Source of the DNA: Rhynchopus sp. YZ270_cl-10
Lineage: Eukaryota; Euglenozoa; Diplonemea; Diplonemida; Diplonemidae
Direction of reading: 5' to 3'
DNA length: 64,000 nt
Assembly: GCA_964035575.1 (NCBI GenBank)
Contig: OZ037858.1
Span: 124,001 to 188,000 of the forward strand
Under the pieces are notes generated by a model, which was not told the DNA's origin, did no database searches, and saw only the letters and a list, made by a program, of their open reading frames with translations. How positions within the stretch are numbered: the stretch's first letter is position 1; every line of letters starts with the position of its first letter. Shown one piece after another: positions 10,201-19,862 of this stretch. Both the position numbers and the translations under genes were made by a program.

Positions 10201-10342
10201 ACCGCTGCAGTGCCTTGTTCGTCTGCTGAACAAGGTGAGGATGAACAAAGCTGCAGAACGCAAGAATCTTCATATCTACCACCTGCCCCTCCGTCAGCTG
10301 GTCCTCAGACGACTGCCAGTCCTCCGAGGTGTTCCCTGGCAT
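7277..10342 (-). CDS. Large disordered Ser/Pro-rich protein, 1021 aa, His-rich tail
   Basis: A single long open frame starts at ATG 10342. Residues 20-100 form the only clearly folded region (MKILAFCSFVHPHLVQQ...), of unknown family. The rest is Ser, Pro, Arg and Thr rich with many SP and TP sites and several poly-Pro runs. A short coiled-coil-like segment, LLMEIDGLKRLVESEV, lies near 765, and a run of eight histidines near 965. Such composition is typical of phosphoregulated scaffold or cytoskeletal proteins of flagellates. No enzyme motif was seen. The frame is uninterrupted, which supports a real gene. Long antisense frames here are its shadows. Confidence 0.65.
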   Translation of the reverse strand: MPGNTSEDWQSSEDQLTEGQVVDMKILAFCSFVHPHLVQQTNKALQRYTGSKPHLLQRFRASHPDWDWDRKGYFRLHDVLHRDAALTSHQLQADIGNVLEKILSSSTDTLLKREPSIKKKPNPKLSEQGSQSLFSSLPKGSHVTFKPDEDRNTPSLESHTELNVDLPVLKQDTDRENSNDVDPHDGIDYEWLNQLASPNPEPDVGGNMLAPLPRDDSSEKQPIEAPPQDTKKYRVSLQESPSPRHQGWSKASSEVNNTTAASSGFRFKRSTLSGPSEFGLPSATPDRRETPDTHMGASPLERSPSQMRASQSGVAMGEWQDSSGFPVLSAEQSNLSSQFNQIAQMTLPKASMPRGAVVSPPMIPSGEGIMVPKVPVELRAVEEQSAQRYAPPPPPATSTMPARGDSRVMQSFLYDKCLVLDEDGLVEADEADLGQERPQKLKSPPPPPPAPPAPQTPLSVQPTPSTGSPSRTPLKSPLLGTASYPSVTNTPLLETNLSQTKGVPSFAKPLESTEAASRRLEQLYAQLLQRKRVSWHVVRRAEEANRTPKPSRRVVLPSSPENSPSQGETIAFSRPLVSLMSEKDDANDEVQFPDALSPPGGSYLVSLSTAKTETNDNEKDKEKNGSDKGSISEYTRSAGSPPASPPLDRSKPRSTRKKKMRRTGSTVASIASGATIKTKDTPESPRRDPTRLRVARQASFAKLGKDSKLRPATFEKTKAQAKARQTAEAQRPLLSPTRRVISVGRDVSSRSSSASTDTQGLLMEIDGLKRLVESEVKRSSALERRTHDQLRGIRNDHVTVLSSLQTHDTQSPSRRVHTTDTPHTQPHNNTVWDGRGVLPRRVLSPPAQPTPYLHVAPAADGSDPVFVSRSARGDVRDRDTRGHPGAPAGLATPIPSHTPSVGGQQIFASQVFTELSPQVLRYTEAAGMPTPLAPEVNGRDAGARAGVDRQQQLGVGVGVVDTQLHHHHHHHQHPPDDVHRPYETPSPFVNRAPPGSSLMSLLRHTPHTARQSSGSINPMLL

Positions 10343-10875
10343 TGTGGAAAAAAAAGGGGGGGAAGGGAAACTACGCGTTCCACATTTTTGTGTTTCGTTG
10401 GTTGTCTGTTCGGGGGGGTGTGGGGGTTAGAGTAGTAAAAGGGGGTGGAAGGTGTGGGTTTTGGAGTAGAAAAATGTGGACATTTTTGTTGTTTTAATTG
10501 AAAGCTTAGTGGGAGAGAGTTGGGGAAGGTATCGTTCGTTCGAAAGAAACAAATCAGAAGATGGAGGGTCTCTTGAACATAATACTATTGTACCCTTTTC
10601 CCCTTTTGCGGATTCTGCCTCAAGATGACCTCTAAGGAAACACACCCGCCATATGCCCCACTGCACCCTACGCTTCACAAGGAGGCAACAGTAGTGTGGC
10701 ACTGCCGTGAACCTAACTCTCGGGCACTCCAGAGGTCTTTGAGGATACACCCTGAAGTGTGTGTCGGTCAAAGATGTATTCTTTAACTTTTGTGCACACT
10801 CATCATTACCCTTTAGTTCGTTTGGCCTGCCGAGACATCGTCTTGTTCTGTTCTTGGGTAGTCCTGGGATAGGAC
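10343..10875. other. Intergenic spacer, no gene seen
   Basis: This is AT- and G-run-rich sequence with a stretch of G-tracts near 10355-10450. It probably covers the outron of the 7277-10342 gene and the 3' UTR of the SGNH gene. Confidence 0.45.
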
Positions 10876-12063
10876 CTATGGGCAAAGTGCTGCCAGGGTG
10901 TACTGCAGCATCGCTGCAGCAATGGAGGGGGCGTGCACGTGGTCTTCGTACACACTCCCCGCTGTGCCGTCCTTCAGTGCGATGTCCGCAAGCGCCTCTT
11001 CGTCTAGGAGCACCACACCTCCCCTCTGCAGGCGCCTGCGCACAAAGGCGTTGATGGCACGCAGCTTCACGTTCATGGTGTCGATGTTTGTCTGGTCGCC
11101 GAAGAAGCCGATGTGGTAGTGCTTTCGGAAGGGCACTGCGGTCCTGAAGAAGACCTTGACGCCACGCGCCACAAGACGTTCCAGGTAGCACACCATGTGC
11201 TCCGCATCTTCCTCCAACTGCTTCTGTGTTACGCCCGGCTCGAAGACATCTTGATGCCCGGTGCCAATGATGAACACATCGGGCACAACACCAAACGGGG
11301 TCCCGGTCGCAACCTTGAGACTGTGCTCCCCACTCTTGTTAAATACGCTACGCGACGGAAGCCACATCCGCAGTGCCTGCACGTACACAACATGAACAGG
11401 ACCAGGCAAGAACATTCCACAGGAGTACCCACACTGCTTCTTTTGGTGTGTCCGCAGCCTCGCTTTACCCCCATTAAAGAAACGAAACATCTCAAATATC
11501 CATGCTCTCGCCAAGGAGTTCCCCGCAATCACAACAGTCTTCCCGGCTAGGCACTGTTGCACCTCCACACGATCCTCTAGGGACAAACCCTCATGGTACG
11601 TACCATTACGGACAAGCCGCTTATGAGGCACTTCACAGGACCCTACCCATTCCGCTTCGGGAATGACCTTCTCCAACGCATGCGTCTTGTTCATAACAGG
11701 GACCCACCTTCCCACCACACACCCGACACGTTGCACCAGGGGAAGACTCCGGTTTGCCACAGCAGGGGGAACAAAGCCTGGTGGTGCTGGATATGTGTAC
11801 ACCCTCCATAAGGAAGGATGCTCCAGATCGACAGAAGGGAAGCCTGGAGTTTGGGTGAGCTCAGGCTCAGGGAAGGGTGCGGAGGGTGAGCATTCTTGCA
11901 AAGGTGTGGTCAAGGCAGGGGCAGCGTGCGGAGGACCAGATGGTGCTGTGGGTGCGTTGGGTATGCCCTCATGTGTCTGCCGCTGTGGTGCATCGGAGAG
12001 AAGAGGGAGGAAAAGCAACGCAGTTATGGACAACAGTGCGCCTCCTGCAATGAATGCTCGCAT
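10876..12063 (-). CDS. Signal-anchored SGNH/PC-esterase-like protein
   Basis: The protein has 395 residues. The N-terminus, MRAFIAGGALLSITALLFLPLLS, is a signal peptide or type II signal anchor, followed by a Pro-rich stalk to about residue 80. The luminal domain shows the SGNH pattern: block I GNSLAR (nucleophile Ser), a central IIGTGHQDV block, and a C-terminal YEDHVHAP block supplying the Asp and His. This arrangement matches PC-esterase or glycan O-acyltransferase-like proteins that add or remove acyl groups on glycans in the Golgi or outside the cell. The substrate cannot be told. The acceptor-like site before the ATG is weak. The enzyme class is inferred from motifs. Confidence 0.7.
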   Translation of the reverse strand: MRAFIAGGALLSITALLFLPLLSDAPQRQTHEGIPNAPTAPSGPPHAAPALTTPLQECSPSAPFPEPELTQTPGFPSVDLEHPSLWRVYTYPAPPGFVPPAVANRSLPLVQRVGCVVGRWVPVMNKTHALEKVIPEAEWVGSCEVPHKRLVRNGTYHEGLSLEDRVEVQQCLAGKTVVIAGNSLARAWIFEMFRFFNGGKARLRTHQKKQCGYSCGMFLPGPVHVVYVQALRMWLPSRSVFNKSGEHSLKVATGTPFGVVPDVFIIGTGHQDVFEPGVTQKQLEEDAEHMVCYLERLVARGVKVFFRTAVPFRKHYHIGFFGDQTNIDTMNVKLRAINAFVRRRLQRGGVVLLDEEALADIALKDGTAGSVYEDHVHAPSIAAAMLQYTLAALCP

Positions 12064-12586
12064 TGTGTGTTGTGGTAGGGAATGTTCACATTTGGTTTGT
12101 TCGTTCCGCTGTATGGTGAGGGTGCAAGGAGGAGGTGGTGAGAGGGGGAGGGAATCAAGAAAAGGGGAAGGAGGGGGATGTTGTTGTACGGTAACGTATT
12201 GTTAGTACGTTTGGCACGCTGCCTCGAAAGGGCTGGAAAAGAGCGGAGCAGTTCTCCGGAAAAATGCAAAAGGAAAAAACACACAAAGAAAAAAAGGCAC
12301 ACTGGTTGCGTTGAACGTCGATAGTTCATTTGGGTTTTACCAAAAAGTAAAACCAGGAGAGATGGGATTCGTAGACCATAAGCACGTAGTATACGTGGGT
12401 CTGTTGTGTATCGCAACAAAGTTTGGGAACAAAAAAAAAAAAGAGGCAAAAAATAGACAATTTGCGAGCAGGGAGTATAGTCATCGCAGTTCCAGGTCCT
12501 TATGGTCGAACAAGGAAGAGGAAGAGAAATACACTAGGCCTGCTGCAACGAGAACAAAAGAATGCTCAAAAAGCTGTTGTAGTAAT
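12064..12586. other. Intergenic spacer, no gene seen
   Basis: Only short, low-complexity frames are present. It contains the probable outron of the SGNH gene and the 3' UTR of the first RidA copy. Confidence 0.45.
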
Positions 12587-13036
12587 TTAGGCGGACTGGA
12601 TGGCAGCGCTGCACTTGATCTCGGTTCTGGCGCTCTTGGGGAGCTCAACCACCTGGAATGCGGCGCGTGCAGGGGGTGCAACGTTGAAGAACTTAGCGTA
12701 CACAGTGTTGAAGGCGGCGTACTCACCCAGGTCGGCGAGCAGGCAGGTGCACTCCACAATGTCGTCCATCGACGATCCTGCCTTCGTGAGGATGGCACGG
12801 ATGTTTGTCATGGCCTGGGTTGCCTCGTTCACGATTCCTCCGGTGGCCATGGTACCGTTGGGGAAGAGACCAATCTGTCCAGACACGTACACCATCTCAG
12901 CACCGTTGCTGTTCACCTTGATGGCCTGCGAGTACGGCCCAATCGCTCCTGGTGCGTCGTCGGTGGCGATCACAGTCTTCGTCACAGTTGCGGTGGCAGC
13001 TGCCACGAGTCCGAGGAGAACAATCTGCTTCATCAT
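12587..13036 (-). CDS. Secreted RidA/YjgF-like protein, copy A
   Basis: RidA proteins hydrolyse reactive enamine/imine intermediates made by PLP enzymes, and normally act in cytosol or mitochondria. This 149-aa protein starts MMKQIVLLGLVAAATATVTK, a clear cleavable signal peptide, followed by a full RidA domain: AIGPYSQAIKV, VYVSGQIGLFPNG, the LADLGEYAAFN helix and PPARAAFQVVELP, which carries the conserved ligand-binding Arg. The start at 13036 is preferred because the longer frame lacks ATG and crosses an acceptor-like region. Codon use is strongly biased (GTC, AAG, ATC), suggesting high expression. It is nearly identical to the copy at 13739-14188. Confidence 0.92.
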   Translation of the reverse strand: MMKQIVLLGLVAAATATVTKTVIATDDAPGAIGPYSQAIKVNSNGAEMVYVSGQIGLFPNGTMATGGIVNEATQAMTNIRAILTKAGSSMDDIVECTCLLADLGEYAAFNTVYAKFFNVAPPARAAFQVVELPKSARTEIKCSAAIQSA

Positions 13037-13070
13037 TTTGAAAGAAGTGGGGTGTGTGTGTGGATTGGCT
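12587..13070. repeat. Recent duplication block, copy A (484 bp)
   Basis: The block matches 13739-14222 and covers just the coding sequence and 34 bp upstream of the ATG. I see two differences, at 12850 (Met to Leu) and 12854 (silent). Flanks on both sides are unrelated. This points to a very recent tandem copy or ongoing gene conversion limited to the coding block. Confidence 0.85.
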
Positions 13071-13738
13071 GAAGGGTCAGTATGTTTGGGGAAGTGAGAA
13101 GGGGTAATATGTGGAGGTTTAAAAAGTAGGATCACAACATTTTTTTCGTAAATACAATGCACGCTATCTGCCATTTTGTACTACAAGATGGCATCACACA
13201 AAATACGAGGACCACTAGTAGAACAACTGTGGACACTTGCCTTGGAAGAACAGGGAACGAACAAGAAAAGCAATACTCGGGGTTGCTCAGTCTGAGTGGC
13301 AATATCAAAGGAAAAATTTTGTAAGATGAACCAAATGCCCTCATGCTCAGTCACCTCAAGGCACGTGCCTGTGCCTGAGCCATCACAGTGATAGTCATAC
13401 ACCAAGCACGTGCCATAGCCGAAATGTAAAAAAAGAGAACAGGGTGAATACCAAGAAAAAAAAACGCAGTGTTCTCTTCGGTAGAAGTGCGAATAACAGA
13501 CGAGATCTGCACATACTTACAATCAAATTCAAAATAAACAAACAAAGCACTCTTGTTGAGGGTGCAACGCTGCAAGCGTTACACCTTCATGTAATCGAAG
13601 GTAGCTTGCCCTAGGGACAAACCACAGAAACAAAAAGAACAAATAAAGAAAATATGAGACGAGCGTGCCTCACAACGGCACGCACAAAATATAATTGAGA
13701 GCAACACAAAATATAGCATTCGTGCGACTGAAGAAGAC
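13037..13738. other. Spacer between the two RidA copies
   Basis: The spacer is about 700 bp and AT-rich, with no supported ORF. One recurrent hairpin element lies at 13316-13355. Confidence 0.5.
13316..13355 (-). repeat. Recurrent hairpin element, copy 5
   Basis: On the minus strand it reads GGTGACTGAGCATGAGGGC, then TTCATCTTACAAAA. The stem is weakened but start and tail are conserved. It lies about 280 nt upstream of RidA copy A. Confidence 0.5.
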
Positions 13739-14188
13739 TTAGGCGGACTGGATGGCAGCGCTGCACTTGATCTCGGTTCTGGCGCTCTTGGGGAGCTCAA
13801 CCACCTGGAATGCGGCGCGTGCAGGGGGTGCAACGTTGAAGAACTTAGCGTACACAGTGTTGAAGGCGGCGTACTCACCCAGGTCGGCGAGCAGGCAGGT
13901 GCACTCCACAATGTCGTCCATCGACGATCCTGCCTTCGTGAGGATGGCACGGATGTTTGTCATGGCCTGGGTTGCCTCGTTCACGATTCCTCCGGTGGCC
14001 AGGGTGCCGTTGGGGAAGAGACCAATCTGTCCAGACACGTACACCATCTCAGCACCGTTGCTGTTCACCTTGATGGCCTGCGAGTACGGCCCAATCGCTC
14101 CTGGTGCGTCGTCGGTGGCGATCACAGTCTTCGTCACAGTTGCGGTGGCAGCTGCCACGAGTCCGAGGAGAACAATCTGCTTCATCAT
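13739..14188 (-). CDS. Secreted RidA/YjgF-like protein, copy B
   Basis: This 149-aa protein differs from copy A by a single residue (Leu instead of Met after NGT). It has the same signal peptide and the same conserved Arg. The gene lies 1152 bp from copy A in the same orientation. Because the 5' flanks differ beyond 34 bp from the ATG, the two copies may have different outrons and expression. Secretion of a RidA fold is unusual. Possible roles are detoxification in the endomembrane system or a moonlighting extracellular role. Both are speculation. Confidence 0.92.
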   Translation of the reverse strand: MMKQIVLLGLVAAATATVTKTVIATDDAPGAIGPYSQAIKVNSNGAEMVYVSGQIGLFPNGTLATGGIVNEATQAMTNIRAILTKAGSSMDDIVECTCLLADLGEYAAFNTVYAKFFNVAPPARAAFQVVELPKSARTEIKCSAAIQSA

Positions 14189-14222
14189 TTTGAAAGAAGT
14201 GGGGTGTGTGTGTGGATTGGCT
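13739..14222. repeat. Recent duplication block, copy B
   Basis: This is the partner of 12587-13070. It has the same length and only two base differences seen. Confidence 0.85.
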
Positions 14223-14617
14223 AGTTGTCTGTGTGTAGGTGTTTTGAGCAAAAGTGGAGAACTATGCATGACAAAGGTAAATGTGTGCAGCTCTTTTTTG
14301 ATTTATGGAAGCAAAATATAAACGCAGCTAGCCTGCGATGTTTTGTCAAAGGTGTCGTGGAAAGACACGTGGCATCACAAACAAAAGAATATTTCAAAAA
14401 GATGTGCCTCGCTGCACACAAATAGGGGCCTTAAGGTATGTAGATCACAATCCCTGTCAGGGTCCTTCCACGTTCGTGGGGGCTAGTGGACCTTTCTGGG
14501 ATACTGCAGTGTGTTGTTTTTCTGTTATTGTTGTTGTTTTTTTTTTTCGTTTCTTCGTTGTCGCATTTAATACTTCGAACCTCGCCTTCACAAAACGGCG
14601 AGAGCCCTGATCTGTGT
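14189..14617. other. Intergenic spacer, no gene seen
   Basis: AT-rich spacer with T-runs near 14515-14550. It probably holds the RNF10 3' UTR and the RidA copy B outron. Confidence 0.45.
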
Positions 14618-16904
14618 TCACTTCACCACCATCCCCGTGTTAAGCGAAATCTTTACGCCCTTGGACTTCTTCTTCTTCCCGCTTCCCTGGGTAGCGGCAG
14701 TGGCAGCGGCAGGCGCCTTCGCTTGGTGCGCCCTCTCCAAGACAGAGAAGTCCGCGTCACCCTCCTTTGCGCGCTGTGGAGTGATGTGTAACAAAGAAGG
14801 GGTCATATGGGTTCAAGCAAGACATTCCACAAAAGTGACCACGACGAAAAACAGAAGGAACGTTGAGGCGTAGTCACCAAAGACACTATACAGTGGCACC
14901 CTCTTCTAAAGAGCTAGCTCCCTGGGTGGTTCCACCTATGCTGTCTAACGCCCGAGGTTGCATACCTGACCGAGCGCGCCGGTGGTGCCGATTCTGGATG
15001 GGGTATCGAAACTCGTCTGTAGTTTGGGCAAAGGTCGTAGTTGAGTTGTATATCTTTAAGGCTGGGTGTAAAATGCGTCTGAGGAGAACAGTGGATCCTC
15101 GGGTGTACTGTTTCCATCAATTTAAACAAAAAAATACAAAAACACACCTTGGCTGCGGCAGCCTTCCCCCATTTGGGCACCCCGACAGCGGGTTTTGCAG
15201 AGCGCGCAGCATGGCGGTCACGTGCACGTTCCTCCTCTTGTATCTGCGACAGAGTGGCAGTCTTGACGATTGGCGTTGTCTGTTCGTTAATTTTTTTTGC
15301 GCAAAAAAACCAAAAAAATTACATACTTCTGTCGCCTTTTCCCATTGGTCGAGGTTACCGTAGAATTCGAGAAACTCTGCCTTTGTGTAACACTTCCCAT
15401 CTTTGTCGTCAATGCGCCTGGGGATGATCTCCACTGGGCTCATCGAAGGTGCCGGGGGGAGGGGCTCCTCCTCTGTGAGGTCGTCTGCGTCGTCATCATC
15501 TGGGAGTGCTTGGTCGAGGGGGCTCTCTGCACCGGGGAGGGTGGGGAAGGCTTCCATGTCTGTGAGGGCCGGGGGTGGGCCGTCGTCTTCGAAGGCCTCC
15601 GGGGCAGAGGGGAAGTCGACGAAGCCTGCGCCCTTTGCAGTGCGGCGCTGCTCCTCACCTGCACGCCGCAGACGCGCGGTTCTCTTCTCCTCCTTCTGCA
15701 CCCTCGCCTTCTCCTCCCTCCACCTCGCACTCCGTGCTTCAACCTCAGCACCAAACCTCACCCGTGTCTCCTCCCCGACCAACCCATCCATACAAACATC
15801 CACAACAGAGAACTGCGTCCCCGGCGGCAAATGCGCTGCAAACCGGAACCTCTTCGCAGTCCCCTCATTCGCCTGAAACTGTTCTACGTGCAAAATCTTC
15901 GACTGAATCTCATTCGGGAACACCTCCAGCGGAAGGTGGTCACTACTTTCCTCGCCCATGCCCAACAATGTGGCGACATGGTGCGACATCATCCTCACGC
16001 AGAAGGGGCTGATGAAGTAGTACTGCCCATCAGACGCTTGGTAGCACGACAGAAGCTGCGCTGCGGGAAATGGTTTGTCCCCTTGCGTGACCACCACCTC
16101 GTCAGCCCCGATCAACGCACACTGCTCCTGCACCATCTGCAGCGCCTCCTGCAGGAGCAACGTGTACGTGGCATCCTCCTCGTCCAGAGCATCCTCCATG
16201 CACTGCTGCAGCTCTGCCATATCCCGGGACAGCAGGTCCAGCACCTCCCCTTGCTGCAGCAGGTAGTACCGTGAGAAGCGTGCCGACTCGGACAACGCTG
16301 GTGGTGGTTCGTTCTTCCGCAACACCACGTCGTCGCCCACGAAGGTGAGCACCCCCTCGCGCCAGCGCTTCACAAAGGAGAACACAACTGTATCGTTCTC
16401 ACGATGCAGCCTGGTGGGCACGATGCTGACCAACTTCAACTGCGACAATGATATGCTGTGTTGGCAGAGGGGGCACACCAGAGGCTTTTTGTCTTCGCGC
16501 ATCTGCTGTCGGTACTGCAGCAGGCATGGAAGGCAGAAGACATGCCCGCAGGTTGTAACCCGCGCAGCTCTGGGCTGGTCGATGCAGATGGGGCAACGGT
16601 GCTCCTCAAAATCACCCCACATGACGACCTGGTCGATTGCTTCCCATTCGAGCATGGGGTCGTTGAGTCGCAGGCATTTGCTGAGTTGTGGTAAGGCGCT
16701 GCGTCTCAACCCTACACGGTAGTTGCTCAGGAGATACCCTTCATGACGTGACGCCGCAGTGCCACGACGATGGTGGCTGGGACGCCGAGAGGACGAAGAA
16801 GCAGACGGCGTGTCTCCGCCATAGTGAAACTCATTACCCCCGCCACCAACATGGAAGTTCAGCAGCCGCTGGTTGTTCTGGTGTCCCCTACTGTTTTTTC
16901 CCAT
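14618..16904 (-). CDS. RNF10-like RING E3 ubiquitin ligase, three exons
   Basis: RNF10 in animals and yeast ubiquitinates small-ribosomal-subunit proteins during ribosome quality control. Exons are 16904-15327, 15279-15148 and 14773-14618, giving 621 residues. Introns are 47 and 374 nt; the second starts GTGTGT instead of GTATG. A C3HC4 RING lies at about residues 103-147 (CPICIDQP, CGHVFCLPC, CPLCQ). The RNF10 block around YYFISPFCVRMM, preceded by CYQASDGQ, follows near 290-305. After it come a basic coiled-coil stretch (RWREEKARVQKEEKRTARLR), an acidic region, and a basic tail with VPKWGKAAAAK and SGKKKKSKG. RING, middle block and tail together make the assignment firm. Both C-terminal exons were inferred from frame. 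Confidence 0.85.
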
Positions 16905-17384
16905 TGGAGAAAGGGCACAGAAGTTTTAAAGAAGGATAAAGTTGCGAGAGAGTACAAAGGAGGGATGTAAAGAAGCAGGAGCGCTTGCCGAGTTTTGAAA
17001 AAAATGGTGGGAAAAAAAAAACTCTTTATTTGGCGCTGTGCAACTGCTTCAATCCCTCCGACTCCCCCACTACTGCAGTGTAGTTGTTCGGTTGTCCTCT
17101 GACTGCCCCCACACCACACACCCCTTCCTGTCGTGTGTTTGTTGTGTTTGTTTTTGGGGTTGGTCAAGAAATAATGAAAGAGGTGTGTCTTTTTGGTTAA
17201 ATTGAGCAGCAAACAAAAAGTGTAAATCAAGATTGCAAAATGTCTCCCACTGGGCGGGAGGTGGGAGCCTAAGCCTCTGCTTAGTCATCCCTTCAAAGCA
17301 ACGAAAGCTTGATGACCCTCAGCCTTGCAGTTGTGGTCACCTCACTCTCATCAAATTTTCTCCTCCTTTTCATTTTTCGACTTT
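16905..17384. other. Intergenic spacer with one hairpin element
   Basis: No supported ORF. It contains the recurrent hairpin at 17261-17290 and T/A runs. It is the probable outron of RNF10. Confidence 0.45.
17261..17290 (-). repeat. Recurrent hairpin element, copy 6 (short)
   Basis: On the minus strand the stem CTAAGC/GCTTAG is intact but the loop is only AGAG, and the usual tail is replaced by CTCCCACC. It lies upstream of RNF10. Confidence 0.45.
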
Positions 17385-19862
17385 TTATGTCAAGGAAAGT
17401 GACCATTCTGCCCATCTAGGTGAGTCTTGGAGCCCGTCGGAGCTGTCGGAGCTGTTGCTGTCGTTGCCGCTTCCGAAGGCATCGCGTTCAGCAGCTGCTT
17501 CGGCACTTGTGTGTGCGGGCATGGCACGCTCTGGCACGACGTAGTTGATCATGGTCTGTTTCAACGCGAACAGACGTGCGGACTCTACCCCCTTCTTGGC
17601 ATCCTTCATTGGGTTCCTAAGGGCCCGCTTCTTCCCCTTCCCAGGCAGCCGATGGTACACCAACGACTGCAACGTCGGTGCGTCCATATCCCGCAGCAGC
17701 ACCGCCAGCTCTGTCTTCCTTAAGGAACTGAAGGCACGCTCCTTCACCGTATGCATGATGTGCTGCACTGCGAGGAGGGAAGGGTTCCCCTTGATGCGCA
17801 GGCTGTAGTCGCCTTTGTGCGATGCGGAGACGGGGGCACGCTCGATCTCGAATGCGTCTGTGCTGTTGATGGCGGGGCAGCCTTTGGGGAGGAGGAATAA
17901 GAACTGTGGCGTCGCGGCGCGTGAGAGGACGTTGCTGTAGGCGAGATACTCGATTTCGACAAGAGCCTCACAGACGCTGTGCGTGAGGCTGCGGATGCGG
18001 AGGTAGTGGTCACGCTTCTCCTTGTCAAGCTTATCGACCAGCTGCAGACGTTCCCGTTCCCGGTTGGTTACACTGATGTCACCAGCACTGTGCACAGAAC
18101 ACTGCGGTGAAGGCACCGGAGTCATCTGAGCACACCCCCCCGACATCTCCATCCTGTGTGCAACATTCTGCTTGGTGCGAGACGACTGTGCCTCCACCTC
18201 TGCCACCTCATGGCTCACAGTGCCGTACTCCCTGGGGGACCCCTTCAGCAGCACACCACTAATGTCCTTCAGGGTGTGCATGAACTCACGCTGTTCTCTC
18301 AGATAGGATCGGCTCTTAGCGATGCGGCGGGAGCCAGCGGGGGTGTATCTGTTATAGTTGTTTTGGGGGTCATTCTTCTGCAAAACATACCGTTCCGGCG
18401 GTTTGTACACATGCCCTGCAAGGATGTCGAAGATGGCATCATGAGGAACGGCCTCTGCACTCTCTGCGCTGGCAGAAGGTGTCGACGCGACTGTCGGTGA
18501 TTTGGACAACGACTTCGGTGACCTGGAGAGGGTCGTGCTGTCCTTAGGATCCATTGGGGAGTTGGGCGGAACAGTGTGCGCCAGCTCGCAGGCAGCATCT
18601 TCTTGGTCTGCCGCACTGCCGCGGGACAACGCAAGACGGAAGCTTCGGTCGTCAACCACCACCTCCAGCTCCCGCAGATCTCTCTTCAGCCGGGAGCGCA
18701 GTCGTCCCTGTGTTGACAACTTCTTCTTCTTCTTCTCCTTCACCGTCACCTCTTCGGTCACTGACGGTCCCGCATCCTGCACCTTGTCGCTGCTGTCCAG
18801 GTCAGGCAACTCCGAGCAGCTGCGCTCCAAACGAGACGCATCGGAGGTCTGCCTGCCTACGTCCATCAGAGGAGAGTCGCAGCGCACTGCAGATTTGTTG
18901 TTACGCCGTTTCTTGTCCATGTGGTAGTTCGAGAGCACAGAGAGGCCTAGAGACTTAGAGACCGTGGGGTCGCCTGGTGAGAACTTCCCCCCCGCAGAGA
19001 GCGCAGAGAGCAGAAGCGGCTGTCGAATGAGCGAACACTTATTGACCCACAGCAGCCAGATCTTCGACTGCCGGTCCACCTTGAAGTGCGCCTCAAACTC
19101 AATGACCCGGCGCTTTTCAATGATCACCTCGATCTCCCCAACCAACGCGCCTACGATCTTCCCCAACAACGCCTTCAGAATATCTGAACTAAAAATCGGC
19201 TCACTGCACGACGCCCTTGTTGTGTCGGCGCGGTCTGCAGGCGGCACTTCCTTGTCATCTAGGTGGTTTGTGTTGCGTCGTCGGGTAACCAGAATCTTTG
19301 TAGGTGTCCACGTGGCTACGACAACCTCGTTGCGAGGGCCTTTGGGAGGAATGAAGCGGGATATGATGCCTTGGTCGGGGAGGTTGAGGAGAAACTGCGT
19401 CAGCCCCTGCAGCGTGAGGTACTCCACACTGATCGAGTCCGGCTCCGCCCTGCGCACCAGCTGCGCCACGATCCCCGAGGTGTTCCCCTTCTCCACCCTC
19501 CGGAAGGAGTCGTAAATGACACTGCTTTCGCAGCCTTTGCTCTTCACTGTGCGCAAGCAGTCGTCCTCTATGGTACGGTTGTCGTCCTCTGCACAGGCCA
19601 AAGGACTTTCCAACAAAGAAAGCAACTTCTTCGTTGACGGGCGTGGCTTTGACGACGGCTCCAACCAGTACCACCCTTTGGGGAAGGCATGTTCGTACAC
19701 CACTGTCTCAGGAAAGCTGACCGGGAGCCGTGCCTTCTTGGACATCCGTTCGAAGAATGGGAACATGCCGACAAGAGGATCCACGCCCACCGTCTCTTGA
19801 GACAGCTGCCTGCTGTGGCATCCCTTACGCCACTGCTCGCGCAGGTCGTCGATGTTCGTCAT
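17385..19862 (-). CDS. Large hypothetical protein, about 825 aa
   Basis: A single open frame. The first in-frame ATG is at 19937. However, a branch-like ATCCAACTTTT and a CTCCAG acceptor-like site lie between it and the ATG at 19862 (MTNIDDLREQWRKGC), so I take the latter. The N-terminal half (to about residue 300) looks folded. A block near 265-290, with EFEAHFKVDRQSKIWLLWVN, alternates strand-like and aromatic residues. The middle is Ser/Lys-rich and disordered. A second conserved-looking block near 690-760 contains YSLRIKGNPSLLAVQHIM. No catalytic motif, signal or membrane segment is seen. The family is unknown. Confidence 0.6.
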   Translation of the reverse strand: MTNIDDLREQWRKGCHSRQLSQETVGVDPLVGMFPFFERMSKKARLPVSFPETVVYEHAFPKGWYWLEPSSKPRPSTKKLLSLLESPLACAEDDNRTIEDDCLRTVKSKGCESSVIYDSFRRVEKGNTSGIVAQLVRRAEPDSISVEYLTLQGLTQFLLNLPDQGIISRFIPPKGPRNEVVVATWTPTKILVTRRRNTNHLDDKEVPPADRADTTRASCSEPIFSSDILKALLGKIVGALVGEIEVIIEKRRVIEFEAHFKVDRQSKIWLLWVNKCSLIRQPLLLSALSAGGKFSPGDPTVSKSLGLSVLSNYHMDKKRRNNKSAVRCDSPLMDVGRQTSDASRLERSCSELPDLDSSDKVQDAGPSVTEEVTVKEKKKKKLSTQGRLRSRLKRDLRELEVVVDDRSFRLALSRGSAADQEDAACELAHTVPPNSPMDPKDSTTLSRSPKSLSKSPTVASTPSASAESAEAVPHDAIFDILAGHVYKPPERYVLQKNDPQNNYNRYTPAGSRRIAKSRSYLREQREFMHTLKDISGVLLKGSPREYGTVSHEVAEVEAQSSRTKQNVAHRMEMSGGCAQMTPVPSPQCSVHSAGDISVTNRERERLQLVDKLDKEKRDHYLRIRSLTHSVCEALVEIEYLAYSNVLSRAATPQFLFLLPKGCPAINSTDAFEIERAPVSASHKGDYSLRIKGNPSLLAVQHIMHTVKERAFSSLRKTELAVLLRDMDAPTLQSLVYHRLPGKGKKRALRNPMKDAKKGVESARLFALKQTMINYVVPERAMPAHTSAEAAAERDAFGSGNDSNSSDSSDGLQDSPRWAEWSLSLT

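Noticed and set aside
15297-16274. Plus-strand open frame of 325 codons
   Set aside because: Antisense to the RNF10-like gene, which has a RING domain and family blocks.
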